A DNA stretch of 64,000 nt from Cryptomeria japonica (lineage: Eukaryota; Streptophyta; Pinopsida; Cupressales; Cupressaceae). Positions 22,621-35,367 of this stretch are shown here, in pieces. The notes under the pieces are model-generated. The model saw only the letters and a program-made list of their open reading frames with translations. It was not told the origin of the DNA and searched no databases. The stretch spans positions 619,314,476-619,378,475 of the forward strand of contig NC_081408.1 of NCBI RefSeq assembly GCF_030272615.1, read 5' to 3'. Each line of letters begins with the position of its first letter. Position 1 is the stretch's first letter. The position numbers and the translations under genes were made by a program.

Positions 22621-23559
22621 ATTATATAACAAGGAGAGAAACTAGAAGCACGAGATAGTGAACTGTGATGTGATTGAAAATTGGATATTGTTGATATTCT
22701 ATTAGATAGTGAACAATTACATCATTGAACATCTTTCAACAAAAAAAATGGTGTCATGTGTGTATATATATATATACACACACATAGGTACAAAACTTGA
22801 AACATTATATAACAAGGAGAGAAACTAGAAGCACGATATGCATCAGTGGAAGATGTAAATGTGATGTGATTAAAAAGTTGATATTGTTGATATAGTATTA
22901 ATATGAAGATTCATTTCTCAAATGAGTAAATGGCTGAATGATATAGGCAGAGAACTTGAAACTGTATATAACAAGGAGACAAACTAAACAAGCATGATAT
23001 GCAGGAGTAAAATATGCAACTGTGATGTGATTGAAAACTGGATATTGCTGATATTCTATTAGATAGTGAACAATTCCATCATTGAACATCTTTCAACAAA
23101 AAATAAATGCTACCGTATAAATATATATACAAAGACAAATCATTGAAATGAAACCCTCAATGTCATTGAGATAAATGATGAAAAACACATCTATTTTTGT
23201 AACTCATCATTGAACATCTTTGAACAAAATAAAATGGTATTGTGTCTCTATTTATGTATGCATGATAATATAGACAATAACCATATAGCTGAAAAAAAAA
23301 TGAGTAAATGGCTGAATGATGTTGTTGTATTTCTCATATGAAATTTATTGGAAGCAATGTATGGTATGCCTGATAATATTATTTACAATGAGTATATTAA
23401 CAAATTGAAGGCAGAGAAAACAATGAAAATGCCACAAAAAATCTTCATTTCCCTAAGTTTTTAGGGCCAAAAGGATAGGTGGAGTTCGTGCCACGTGTAC
23501 ACACCCACACACACACGCACACACACACACACATATACATATATATGTGTATATATGTA

Positions 23560-25072
23560 ATGATAAATAATGAAGGGGTTTCATGAACAATAATCAATCT
23601 TTTTGGTAATCTTTATAATGATTCTGACATTATAAACAGAGAGACACTATTTAACAACGCACCCATAAAATGAAATGATAAATAATGAAGGGGTTTTGAA
23701 TAATTATGAACAATAATCAATTTTTTTTGCATTCACTGTAATGATTTCGGCATTATAAACAAAGAGACACCATTTTATAGCACACCCATTAACCATTTAA
23801 CACACACACACACACACACACACACATATGTGTGTGTGTGTGTGTGTATGTAATGATAAATAATAAAGGGGTTTTGAACAATTATGAACAATAGTCCATT
23901 TTTTCGCATTCACTGTAATGATTTTGGTAGTATAAACAAAGAGACAACATTTAACAACACAGCTATAAAAGGAAATGATAAATAATGAAGGGGTTTCAAA
24001 CAATTATGAACAATAATCAATTATTTTCGCATTCACTGTAATGATTTTGGCATTATAAATAGACAGACAACATTTAACAACGCAGCCATAAAAGGAAATG
24101 ATAAATAATGAAGGGGTTTCAAACAATTATGAACAATAGTCAATTATTTATGCATTCACTGTAATGATTTTGGCATTATAAACAGAGACACGCCATTTAA
24201 CATCACACCCATAAAAAGAAATGATAAATAATGAAGGGATTTCAAACAATTATGAACAATAATCAATTATTTTCGCATGCACTGTAATGATTTCGACATT
24301 ATAAACAGAGAGACACCATTTAACAACGCACCCATACAAGGAAATGATAAATAATGAAGGGGTTTCGAACAATTATGAACAATAATCAATTATTTTCGTA
24401 TTCACTATACTGATTTCTGCATTATAAACAAAGACACACCATTTAACAGCGCACCCATAAAAAGAAATGATAAATAATGAAGGGGTTTCGAACAATTATA
24501 AACAATAATCAATTATTTTCGCAATCACTATAATGATTTCGGCATTATAAACAGAGAGACACCATTTAACAGTGCACCCATAAAAAAAATGATAAATAAT
24601 GAAGGGGTTTCGAACAATTATGAACAATAATCAATATTTTTCGCATTCACTGTAATGATTTTGGCATTATAAATAGAGAGACTCTATTTAACAGCGCACC
24701 CATAAAATAAAACCATAAATAATGAAGGGGTTTTGAACAATTATAAACAATAATCAATTATTTTTGCAATCACTATAGTGATTTTGGCATTATAAACAGA
24801 GAGATACCATTTAACAGTGAACCCATAAAAATAAATGATAAATAATGAAGGGGTTTCGAACAATTATAAACAATAATCATTTTTTTTTGCATTCACTATA
24901 ATGATTTCAACATTATAAACAGAGAGACACCATTTAACAGTGCACCCATAAAAGGAAATGATAAATAATGAAGGGGTTTTGAACAATTATGAATAATAAT
25001 CAATTTTTTTCACATTCACTGTAATGATTTCGACATTATAAACAGAGAGACACCATTTAACAGAGCATGGGA
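23560..25072. repeat. 123-bp minisatellite, about 12 units (copy 1)
   Basis: Units begin ATGATAAATAATGAAGGGG at 23854, 23975, 24098, 24221, 24344, 24467, 24589, 24712, 24835 and 24958, a spacing of 121-123 bp; two earlier units start near 23560 and 23675. A palindromic (CA)n(TG)n block at about 23800-23848 interrupts the array after the second unit, exactly as in copy 2. Confidence 0.92.
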
Positions 25073-25441
25073 ACAAAACCCTAAACCGCATACAAAGAAA
25101 TCATCAATAGACAAAGCATAATGCAGCTACGAAGGAGCAAAACCATCATTGGACAACCAATATGCAAGGAGGAAGAGTGACTGTTACTTGGGAGCAAGCT
25201 GACAAGGAGGTTGCAAAGGAGGCCGAGGTTGTGAGTGAAGAAGAGCTCACAGAGGAGGCCACCGATGGAGAGACGAGGTTGCAAGTGAAGAAGAGATCGC
25301 AAAGGAGGCCATCGACGGAGAGACAAGGTTGCAAGTGAGGAAATGAAACCAAAAACCTTCATTTCCCTAAGTTTTTAGGGCAAAATAAATAGCGGGAGTT
25401 CATGCCATGTGGGGCCAGCATATATACGCGGGAAGGGCATT

Positions 25442-25473
25442 ATGGGTGGTCAAAATGTTTTTTGACCACCCAT
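25442..25473. repeat. 14-bp perfect subterminal hairpin (copy 1)
   Basis: ATGGGTGGTCAAAA at 25442-25455 and its reverse complement at 25460-25473 with a 4-nt loop. The same hairpin is at 49992-50023 in copy 2, and a related degenerate form is near 40030-40065 in the left arm. Confidence 0.9.
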
Positions 25474-25827
25474 TTTAAATATTTTTATATTCATCTCCTT
25501 TTTAATTATATGCATATGACTTTTTTTAAGTTAATTATTTTTTATAGAAACATGAAAAATATATTACTTTTTAGGTAGTTTATAAATGGATATTGGCCTT
25601 TTGGTGTGCGGGTATTGGCGCAAAAGAGGTCAAGTAATGGGCGACACTTTGAAATGCCCACTTTTTGACCTTTCAATGCATAACGACCCCTAGAGATCGG
25701 ATCGTTACTACCCAAAAGCCAGATCAATAGGTTTAAGAAGTTCAGTCGCATACAAAGACAACCAAAAAAAAAATCAAAATTCGATGTATCATTTAGGATC
25801 TGTGGGTGCGCAAAGTTAGCTATGACG

Positions 25828-25846
25828 GCTACTGGTGCTCTTCCCC
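25828..25846. repeat. right terminal inverted repeat of copy 1
   Basis: GCTACTGGTGCTCTTCCCC, followed by TA at 25847-25848. It is identical to the right end of copy 2 at 50383-50401. Confidence 0.9.
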
Positions 25847-25974
25847 TAGATCTTCATGGACATCGCGACAACTTTTAAAAAATATATGTCCTTCCCTCCG
25901 ATTAGTCATGCATCTATGTATGATACGGAGTTTATCACAGACTGAATATTACTTTTTTCTACCGACGATTCCAG

Positions 25975-26070
25975 CGCAGTAAACAGGATTAGGGTTTCAA
26001 TATCGCAGGAAACAGAGTTAGGGTTTCAAAGCCGCAGGACACAGGGTAAGGGTTTCAATGTCGCATCAAA
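25975..26070. repeat. three copies of a roughly 30-bp AGGGTTTCAA repeat
   Basis: TTAGGGTTTCAA, TTAGGGTTTCAA and TAAGGGTTTCAA recur, each followed by a CGCA word. It is a short local tandem array just outside copy 1. Confidence 0.7.
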
Positions 26071-26295
26071 ACTCTCTTCCGCACTTGTAATGTATGCGTA
26101 AATAAGCATGAAAAAGGTCAAAAGAAGGAGAATGCATGAATGCCATTGTACGTCAGGGATCAACGAATGCATCATTTCCCAATATGTAATTACATTAAGC
26201 CTGCATAAGAATTAGCAACCATTTTTTAAGAGAATATAAAAATAAATCTATAAGGAACCATGTAAAAAGAAGTTATAAGAGATTTGTTTTTCCTA

Positions 26296-26390
26296 TAGCT
26301 ATTGATCTTTTGGGTAGTAACGATGCACACTGTGGAATCAATTATGCGCACAAAGGTCAAAAAGTACACATTTCAAAGTGTCGCCTGATA
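26296..26390 (-). mobile_element. inverted fragment of the pogo-like right arm
   Basis: In reverse orientation this matches 25640-25735 of copy 1: CTATTGATC..TTTTGGGTAGTAACGAT, then GGTCAAAAAGT and CATTTCAAAGTGTCGCC. It lies about 450 bp beyond the right end of copy 1 and lacks the terminal repeat. Confidence 0.75.
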
Positions 26391-26429
26391 CCTAACTAAA
26401 GATGTTCCAGTAACTGTCAACTCATCACT

Positions 26430-26525
26430 AGTATTTGGTGACAAATGTCCCAATAGTGGTGCACAAATGTTCCAATAGTGGTACACAAATGGGACAAATA
26501 TTCCAATAGTTGTGCACAAATGGGC
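26430..26525. repeat. short tandem repeat, CACAAATG..CCAATAGT unit
   Basis: About four imperfect units of roughly 25 bp containing TGTTCCAATAGTGGT and GCACAAATG. Confidence 0.7.
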
Positions 26526-26639
26526 CAATTAATTACAAAAAATGATCGGCTATTGATACAAAACAAATTTATTAATGTTGTTTTCACTATATTATATATG
26601 TTAAAATTTTTGCCAAGACGACTATTTGGAGCCATTCAA

Positions 26640-27289
26640 CTTCACTAGTAGAGCAAGGCCCATTAACTGTCTGTTATAATTTGATAACTACTTAAATAAA
26701 TAAGAATAAAAATTCAAAAACAATTGAACATGTAATTTACCATTAAAAAATTAAATATATATCTATTGTAATAAAATATAAATTAAAATTTAAAATTAAT
26801 TTTTTTTAAACTTATAACTTATTATTTAAAAATTTAAAATATATAATAAACTATTAATTTTATTATATTAATTATTATAACTTTAATAAAATAAAAATAT
26901 AATAAAAAGTTTTTAAAAAAATTATTTACTTTTAAGTGGGGAAGGAGGTTGTAGGAGGAGGTGCAGCAGGAAGGACAACAGGCACGGGGATCATGGGGTG
27001 CAAATTTTCCTCCTCATAGCTAGTGCCGAAAAGGAGAAAGTGTTGCCAGAGTGCAGTTGAGATTTTTTAATGTTTCAAATAATTTATTTTAATATATTTT
27101 ATAATTTTTTATTTATTATATTTTTAATTTAATATATATAATAAATTAATAATCAATTATTATTTTTAATAATAAGTTATATGTTTAAGTTTTTTTAAAT
27201 TATTTATTTTTTATTTTTTAAAATAATAATGAGAAATTTTCAATAAGTATAGTTAGTTTTTAATTTATATATTTAATTTTTTTTAATCA
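26640..27289. other. AT-rich stretch with one GC-rich island, no gene seen
   Basis: Mostly AT-rich. A purine-rich, GC-richer block at about 26935-27066 stands out but has no coding sense. Confidence 0.45.
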
Positions 27290-27350
27290 TAATCTATATG
27301 TTAATTATTTTTAAATATCCTTATTATATATTCTACCCATAAGCTTATTG

Positions 27351-27364
27351 AATTTACATATTTA
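27351..27364. repeat. LINE-B target-site duplication, 5' copy
   Basis: AATTTACATATTTA, matching AATTTACAAATTTA at 33626-33639 in 13 of 14 positions. The uninterrupted opposite arm near 36820 shows the pre-insertion sequence, which supports this boundary. Confidence 0.8.
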
Positions 27365-27666
27365 GGCTCTTTAGGATATGATTTTTATTTTGGCGAATTT
27401 TTGGACTGAATGTTTTTGGACTACGAGCTCTCCAAAGGCAACTACGGATGCCAATCGCCAGAGATGAGTGATGTGGCCACCTCGGCAAGGATGTGGAGGA
27501 GTTAATCTCCTCCATGCTATTTGCTCTCTTCTCTCCGTGCTCTCATTTACTGCTTGCATTTACTCTACTTAACTTTGTTTGGCGCTTGGATGTACTCTCT
27601 TTGCATTTTAACCTAACCCTTAATCACATCTCCCTAGTCGCTCGTGCGACCCCTCCGTGGCTCCCA

Positions 27667-29380
27667 ATGGAGCTAGAACCTGATGGAGGTGCCATTAATT
27701 CTACTAGCCCTACCGAGCAGGCTCATTGAAGCCAAAAGAAAACCTTTGTCGAGACCATTGCTTCGCCCGCTAATGGAGTCCACCCTAGTGTGAGATTTCT
27801 TAAGACTCCTAGAGGCGAATGACCCAGTGGAAGGTAAGAGCCCTACCATACCCTCGAATTCTTTCTGCATTTCACCAAATGATGAAAGAAATTGCTTCAG
27901 AAAAATCTAGATTATGTGATACTACCATTTTCTTTGCTTGTGTTGATGTTGAGAGATGCCTGCCTAGAAAATTCCTAGATGATTGGTTTCATAATCTCTG
28001 GAATTTGAAATTAGGGCTTAGGATTTCATTCTGTAGGCAAGTGCAGAAAGGTCTTTATATTATCTTTTTTAACAATCATGAATCTCAAATTGAAATCCTC
28101 AAATGACAATATTGGACGATCGGGAACACCTCTTTTCATTCCCTAGCCTATTCTCCGGAGGCAGTTAATGAGGAGGTTCTTGTGCTATCATGCCCTACAT
28201 GGGTCATTCTTAAGGATACCCCTCCCTTCCTCTGGCATTTTCTTCCCCAGGTATTGGAACCATTTGGGAAAATAATTTGAATTAATGAAACAACACGCTT
28301 GGTGCCTAACCTTGATGCAAGAATACTTGTCTCTATTAAACATGGGATCGACATCCCTCTATTTCTAAACCTTAACATCAGCGAGGAAACTTTTGTTTTC
28401 CCTATTGAAATTCTTAGAGGGTTAAATGCCTGTTTTCTCTACAAAAAAAGAAGGGCATCTTTGAAAGAATTGCCCAATTATTAATCACAGGAAGCAAAAG
28501 AACAACATTAACCTAGCAGGATCATTTGAAAACCCTTGCACCGATAAGGAGTTGATCCCAAACCCAAGCAACTTTCATCCCATTGGCAAAGAAGCTAACC
28601 CTAAAAATGATCCCACCCTGAACTCGGCCCCTAGCCTCCACCCTATTCAATTAAATCCAATGAATATCGACACCACTACCTATATATCCGAACCCCTCAA
28701 CCTTTCTTTTGTTCCCACCAAAATTCCTGAGGGTTCACCTTCCAACTGTTTTCAAACAGTCACATAAAGAAAGCGAAGATGGAAAAATGCCCAACAACTC
28801 GCCTTGAATCAAATACGTGCAGGTGATCAAATTCCCAATCAATTGGCTACCACTAGCAAATACCCCAGCCCTACGAATGATGACATACCAACTGCATCAC
28901 AAACTCCAACCAATTCCCTAGTTAAAAATATGGTTAAAAATTTGGAGAAATCTGATCGCGGTGCTGGTGATGCTAGCATGAGTGATAATCCTGCGAAAAT
29001 GATGCTCAAGTATGGGACTCCCAAATGATCTGAACTCACATTATCTACAGGGGTTACCCCTGATGTTAACACCACCAACCCCACGAAATCATTTATGCTC
29101 AACAAGATAGAGGACAACCATATTATTGAAGTTATTTATGCTAATAAGGGTCTAGAAGACATTAAGTCTAGCTCAATTCTCCTTGGCTTTCCAGGCTCCC
29201 AAGTGTCTGGGTAGAACATTGAAGAAACTGTAGATGGTAAGAATGAGCTAACTGAACTTAGTGGGGATGATGATGACCTCATGAAAGGATCCTCCATGGA
29301 TAAAAAGAAAGATAGATAGGTTGGTTCCAAAAATAAGATAAAGTTTGGAGATCAAAATGGTCTCCCCAACAATCCCTCCT
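27667..29380 (+). pseudogene. LINE-B ORF1, gag-like protein (disrupted)
   Basis: Begins MELEPDGGAINSTSP at 27667. After a frameshift the DUF4283-like core follows (FLDDWFHNLWNLKLGLRISF, ILKDTPPFLWHFLPQVLEPF, TRLVPNLDARILVSIKHGID). A zinc-knuckle position then reads CFLYKKRRASLKELP, where relatives have a CCHC pattern, so metal binding would be lost. A Pro/Asn/Ser-rich tail leads to a TAA about 15 nt before the ORF2 ATG, in the same phase. By family knowledge the protein would coat element RNA. Stops near 27727, 27820, 28104, 28482, 28765 and 29026 show decay. Confidence 0.78.
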
Positions 29381-29394
29381 AATCCCCTTCTCTC

Positions 29395-32300
29395 ATGAAG
29401 TACATCTCATGGAATATTAGAGGCTTGGAGTCGCCTGATAGGAAGTTTGTTATTAAAAGGTTTCTGAACTGTCATAAAAATTTAGACTTTTTGATGTTTC
29501 AAGAGCTTAAAGTTGTTGAATTCTCTCTTGACACTATGCTTGATTTTATTTGGAGAGATGCAATTAAAGTATGCACCAATCATCCTAAGGGAAAGGGTGG
29601 AGTTGGTCTTCTCATTAACCCTAAGTGGGAAAATTAAATTAGGGATAGGGGCGTCTCCCCATGTAACAGAGTGGCCTAGGCTACCCTAGATATTAGAGGC
29701 TCTTGTTTTGGTGTATGTTCTATATATGCACCTAATGATTACAAGGAAAGAGTGTCCCTCTGGAATTGGCTGGCATCCCTCCCGAGTATCCCCTGGGTCA
29801 TGGCTGGAGACTTTAACATGATTGAAAACCAAGATGATAAGATCAGGGGTATCTCTTTCAAATGGAATTGCCAAGAGAAACCCCATTGGGATAGGTTTAA
29901 GCAACACATGTAGTTATTTGACCCCCTTGAGGGTAGCAAATTTGAAACCTCTGCCCTATGGTACACTTGGTGCAACTTTCAGCAAGGCCCTAACCAAATC
30001 TATTCCAGATTAGATAGGTTCTATGCTAATAAATATTAGTTCTCCTTCTCCCCTTACCACTTGGGGAACTCGGTGGCTGTCTTGCCGGTGACCTTATCCG
30101 ACCACTTTCCTATCATAGCTATCATCACTAGGAACTCCATCTCCATCAACAACCCTTGCAATAAGAAGTTTATCCTCAACACCTCCCTGCTGAACAACAA
30201 GGATGCCCTAATTGCCATTAAGATGGTTAGACTCTTCAACATGCACACTCAAAATCACCAATCCCACACCCTTAGATGGAATACAAATGTCTCCTCTTGG
30301 TAGAAAATACTCCAAACTATTGACTAGAAGAAAGCCAAGGATCTCAGATCTCTAGAAAAAACTCTCACTAATCGACTCCACTCTTTGGAATATGAAATAC
30401 AATTACAACCTTCCTCCTCTACCTTGGCGGAATGGGTCTCTTAGGCTAGAGACATTCTTAGGAAATATCAACAGATCAAAATCAAAGGTGCCTTCACTAG
30501 AGCCCGTAACCGCTGGCTCAAATTTGGAGACAAAGGCTCCAAAGTCTTCTTCAACCTTCTTAAACAAAAATAAAATAGAGAAAAAATTGACAAAATCATA
30601 GTAGAGGATAAGAAACTCCTGAATATCAATGATACCAAAGATGTTTTTGATATGTTTTATAAGACTCTCTTTACCTCGGAGGATAATGAAGCTTCGAAAG
30701 ATGCTAGAAATAGATGTAGTAACATTATCCCAAAAAGGATTTCTGAGAATGAAGCTCTCCTTCTCAGGACCAAAATCTTTATGACAAAAATTGTTGATGC
30801 CATTAAGGCTCTCAAGGATAATAAGGCCCCAGGCTCGGATGGACTCCCTGTTGAGTTCTACAAAACCAATATTGAGTGGGTCACCAAAGACCTCTATGAC
30901 ATATACACTGAAGCACTTGATAATGGCACCCTTGGGGAGTCCATCAATAGGGGCATTGTTAAACTTATCCGAGAAGATGGGGATGAAGCTCTCATAAAAA
31001 TCTGAAGGCCAATTACCCTCCTGAACATCTCCTACAAAATATTGGCCAAAACCCTAGCTTCTCGCCTTGAGAAAATTATTCCCAAGTTCATCTACTCTAC
31101 CCAAACAGGATTCATTAAAGGTAGGTATATCTTGGAGAACCTTGTCACTAGCTGGGAATCTATGGAATGGGCCAAGACCTCAAATCAAGATACTGCCATG
31201 TTCCTTGTGGACTTTGAGAAAGCATATGACAGGGTGGAGTGGGACTTCATCCTCATGATGCTCAAAGCCTTTGGCTTCCCTAGCGAGTTCTGTAAATATG
31301 TTCAAATCCTCCTCAAAGATGCCTCTGCCCTGATTGAAATTAATGGAACTCTCTCTCAGCCTATTCCTCTTTCTAGATCCATTAGGCAGGGCTGCCCTCT
31401 TGCCCCTGCTCTATTTGTTATTGCCTTAGATGCCCTATTCTACCTCCTAGAGATGACACCCTGTCCCTTAGAGTTCATGGTATTAAGTTGTCGGATGACT
31501 CTGAATTTCTCAGCATTTAGTTTGCTGATGATACCTCGCTCTTCCTAGAGCTCTCTAGGCATAACATTGACCTCCTTAATAAAAAACTTGCAACCTTTGG
31601 TAGAGCCTTTAGTGCTCGTATCTCCAACTCCAAATCTATTCTGCTTGGATGGAAAGAGGAGCCCCCATACTGGCTTCAAAAATTTGGATACTCATGGGGA
31701 GGACCCAATAAAATAGTTAGATACCTTGGTATCCCTTTTTCTATTTCTCCCTCTCTCAAAGATGTGGCTTTGGGTCAAAGAAAATATTGAAAAAAAAACT
31801 TAACAAATGGAACAATAGGGTTCTATCCCTGGCTGGTAGGATCCAAGTGCCAGAAAATCCTTTCTTCCTATAGCATATACTACTCTTCTATCTGGATGTT
31901 CAGTAACTGCCAAATCCTTGAAATCCAAAAATCTATCAGACGCTTCCTGTGGTCTAATGGCAAGGGTAAAAGGAAGGCCCATTCGGTCAAATGGATCTGG
32001 TGCCACATAGACAAGAAACTTGGTGGGCTAGGTCTTAAGGATCTCAGAACACAAGGAATTTCCCTTGCTACCAAATGAATATTTCATGCTTTGGAAGGAC
32101 AAGAACCCTGGAAGATTCTTATCAGACATAACATACAAAATGGGGTCCCCAAATTTGCCAAATCTTGTAAAGCCCTCCCCTTTAGTGATCTAGTAGCAAG
32201 TGGTTTCTCTGTGTCTATCCAAGGAACTTGGGTGTTCAAGTCCATCTGGAAAGCCTGGGAGCATGTGCGTAAAACTATTGTAAACTCTAATATTGACTCT

Positions 32301-33424
32301 AGTAACACTCTGCATGGGGAGAGGTCAATATGTTGAAATCTCTACCATAACTCTAAACCCCTTGCCTTAACCCAAGGATGTTCTGCCAAGTACTGGTATA
32401 ATAAGGGCATTAAGTATATTATGGACATCTTGGAACATGATAATCTCATCAATTGGGAGGATCTTAGCAATGAGTATGACCTCCCTGCCTTGCATAAGAG
32501 AACCTATAATATGATTAAAAATACCTGTGCTTGTCTAAATCTTCCAAGGAACACTGATGTAGACACTCATAGATACCTCTCTTTCCTATGGAAGGATGGC
32601 TCCCTCCTCTCCAAGATCAAAGCCAAGTCTATCTACAAACTGCTCAATTATGACACCTCAGTTGTCGACCATGTTAATTCCTTTCGGTATGTTGATCTTA
32701 ATACCTTTGCCTAGCAGAAAATGTTTGAGAAACTATGGAAGTCTCCCATCCCCCCCAAGATCAAATGCTTCAGGTGGCAACTAATATTGGATATACTGCC
32801 TATTAGGAATAACTCTGCTACTTTTGACCTATGCTCTGTCTATAGGAAGCCTGAAACTGCACGACACATCTTTTTTTACTGCATTTTGCTAGAGAGGTCT
32901 GGTTGATGTTTGGAATCTCCATTACTAAACATGTATGTGCTCTTGCTATTATAACTGGTTTCATTCATGGCCTTAAGAAGGATGCTAACCTATTCTGGCA
33001 AATTCTCTCTTCTTTCATACTTTGGTTTATTTGGAAATTTCGAAATGAGGAAAAGTTCCAAGGTACTGATAGGTCTCTTACTGGGTTTTTAAAAAAAATC
33101 ACACATTATAAAATTGTTGTGCAGATATGTTTTTTAATGAATGTCGAGAGGGAGAAGTTGTTGCGTTTCCTCAGGGATGGTCGTGCAACCATGTTCATCT
33201 ATGAGATGAAGGATGGTTTTGAATGGGCAAGGATTGCAGAAAATGAGACTGCCTTCGATGATGCACTAAAGAAGTTGATCAAGGAACTTAGGGATAAAAG
33301 AGGTCCCTACTTTAACAAGCTCGAGATGTTCACCCAGATCCTGGATCGGAAGAAGCTGGTGTGGATGGAAGGCCCACAAGGTTGGACCACGTGGCTGGAA
33401 AATCAAGATGAGATTCTGCGATAG
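29395..33424 (+). pseudogene. LINE-B ORF2: endonuclease and reverse transcriptase (disrupted)
   Basis: Starts MKYISWNIRGLESP. The endonuclease motifs are VCSIYAPND, VMAGDFNMIENQ and LSDHFPI. The RT motifs are DNKAPGSDGLPVEFY, RPITLLNISYKI, TQTGFIKGRYI, FLVDFEKAYDRVEWDF (first Asp), SIRQGCPLAPALF, then, after a frameshift near 31450, FADDTSLF at 31521. A TAG at 31518 stands directly before FADD, where Gln is usual. Further on come YLGIPF, RFLWSNGK and a zf-RVT region (FEKLWKSPIPPKIKCFRWQL). A second frameshift near 32900 leads to a 173-codon C-terminal region ending at 33424. At least seven TAG, two TAA and four TGA stops interrupt the frame. Confidence 0.88.
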
Positions 33425-33625
33425 ATGTTTACTAGATATTTAGTATATTTTTATGGATGACTGTATATAATTTCCCTCGTGACTCCTTTTGGTAGATAAA
33501 CGACTGTATATGTTCAGTCGGGTAGTCTTTCTGACTTTACTGCTTGATGGTTGAGGCTCTACCTCCCATGCTCTTTTTTGTATAAACTCTCCATATTTTG
33601 GTCTCTCAATTTTGAATACAAAAAT

Positions 33626-33639
33626 AATTTACAAATTTA
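33626..33639. repeat. LINE-B target-site duplication, 3' copy
   Basis: AATTTACAAATTTA, partner of 27351-27364. It follows the A-rich LINE 3' end directly. Confidence 0.8.
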
Positions 33640-33870
33640 TTTATTTTTAATAATAATTTATATGCTTAATTTTTTTTAATATTTTTATTATTTTAATAAT
33701 TATTATATTCTTAATATTGAAATTAGTATTAATTAATTAACATCACTCATTAAATCAATATTTCAAATTCCTAGTGTTTATAGCTAAGATTAAAATTTAT
33801 CTTTTCTAATGTATATAGTATATAAACATTAAGCATAGGTTTTAGGGCCTAGGCTTGATGGGTGAGATTT

Positions 33871-35367
33871 TGGATTGAGGGAATAGGGTATAGGGTTTAG
33901 TGTTAATGGTGTAGGTTTTATTGTTGAGGGTATATGGTTTATGGTTGATTGTATAGGATTAATGTTGAGGGTATATGGTTTATAGTTTATTGTATAGGGT
34001 TGATGGTTTAACATATAGGTTTTAGGACCTAGGATTCAAGGTTCGGGGTTTAGCATATAGTGTAATAACCCATTTACATATCCAAAAACTCAACTGATTT
34101 ATTTATTTTTTAATATATAAAAATATTGATTTCTTATTCTTACTTATTCTTATTTACTTTTTTTTATTCAATCACATAAAATTTAATTACCAACTCTAAA
34201 GTATAATTCAATTTTAATAAAACAATTCCTAACTCAAAATATATATGTGTTTTTTTTTAAATAATTGACTCAAAATATTTTAATAATATAATAATAAACT
34301 TAAATCTATAAACAAATTTAGAACATAAATTTAATATGATTTTAAATAAATTTGATATATGTTTATATAATATATATTTGAAGGGAAATTTACTAATTTA
34401 TTAATCAAGGCAAGATTTACTTTTTTTTTTAAATTCATACACGCACAGGGAATAATTTTTTTTTTTCCTAAAAATCCAAAGAGATGAATATGTTTCTAAA
34501 AAGTACAGAGATGAACTTTTTTTTTTGTAATGCACAAAGATGAATGATTTCCTAAAATCCACACATGAATATTTTCCTAAAATCTACAGAGATGGGTATT
34601 TATCTAACATACACACAAATGAATATATTTCTATTTTTGTTTTCTTTATTCTGATTTTATATTACTTTGGCAATAGATTTATTTTTGTTCAAGTTATTCT
34701 AATATATATTCCATTCTAAAAAAAATCTGATTTTTTGGTAAAATAAAGAAAGTTGATTGAGGAAAAGATTTTAGATTAAACAATATTCAAATTTGTATAT
34801 GCATATTTTTAAAGAAATCTATTAACCAATTTATTTCCTACATGCAGAATAATAAAGAAGATTTTTTTTTTCTTTTGTTTTGGATAGAAAAGCAATTTAT
34901 TACATGTATTTGATTAAATCAATTAACAAAAATTGAAAAATATTTCCTTGCAAAAATTTGAAATGGATAAAAGAGATTTCTTTCAAAAAATTAAATTAAA
35001 ATATAAACTTTCTTATGTGCAAAATTTTGAAAGAGACGAGAAGAAGATTTTCTTTGAAAAGAAAAAGCAAGCAATGAATGTGCAAGAGGGGAACCTAGAT
35101 TTGAATGAATAAACTTGCTGACCTCCTTCAATTCCTCCTTGAAGCTTGGTAATTATCTTCTCCAAAATCCTGCAACACATCTACAAAATTTCTCCTACAA
35201 CTAACATGGTATTGAAAATAAATTCATAAGAATTTCAAGACTACTTTATCATCCAAAAAAACAATGAAATCTCCTTTTTTGAAAATTTAGAACTCAATAT
35301 ATAGAAAAGAGAGTCATTTTTCCACTACAAAAGAAATTAATTGATTTCCATATTCTTTTCCCAAAAT
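33871..35367. other. AT-rich stretch, no gene seen
   Basis: Starts with degenerate GGGTTTA/GGTATA words (33840-34060) and continues AT-rich without coding sense. Confidence 0.5.

Larger units (their letters stand above)
17469..25846 (+). mobile_element. pogo-like DNA transposon, copy 1 (left-truncated)
   Basis: Matches copy 2 (41145-50401) from about 17469 to its right terminal repeat at 25828-25846, GCTACTGGTGCTCTTCCCC, followed by TA. It lacks the left terminal repeat and about 2.5 kb of left arm. It contains a decayed transposase gene (17630-20234), a three-copy repeat (20890-21290), CA/TG microsatellites, a 123-bp minisatellite and the 14-bp hairpin near the right end. Order and spacing match copy 2 except for the 992-bp insertion and small indels. 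It cannot be mobilised as a unit with one end missing. Confidence 0.88.
27365..33625 (+). mobile_element. LINE-B, full-length-sized L1-type retrotransposon
   Basis: 6.26 kb on the plus strand: about 300 bp of 5' leader starting GGCTCTTTAGG, ORF1 with a DUF4283-like domain, ORF2 with endonuclease, RT and a zf-RVT region, a short 3' UTR and the end ...TTTTGAATACAAAAAT. It differs from LINE-A in sequence, has no RNase H I can recognise, and has no third coding segment. Stops and two frameshifts make it inactive. Confidence 0.88.

Noticed and set aside
21545-22622. Minus-strand frames rich in Tyr, Val, His, Thr and Cys; the same at 47085-47403 and 57481-57750
   Set aside because: They are translations of TA and CA/TG microsatellites.
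23560-25072. Regular 123-bp repeats that might suggest a CRISPR array
   Set aside because: The whole unit repeats without unique spacers, it lies in a plant transposon, and the sister copy has the same array.
25081-25362. Minus-strand frames at the end of copy 1
   Set aside because: They contain a repeated ARG/GAGGTTGCAAGTG-like motif (a short local duplication) and no family match, and copy 2 has the region shortened.
33829-34014. Minus-strand frame with repeated NHQPYTIN-like words
   Set aside because: It is the translation of a degenerate GGTATA/GGGTTTA simple repeat.
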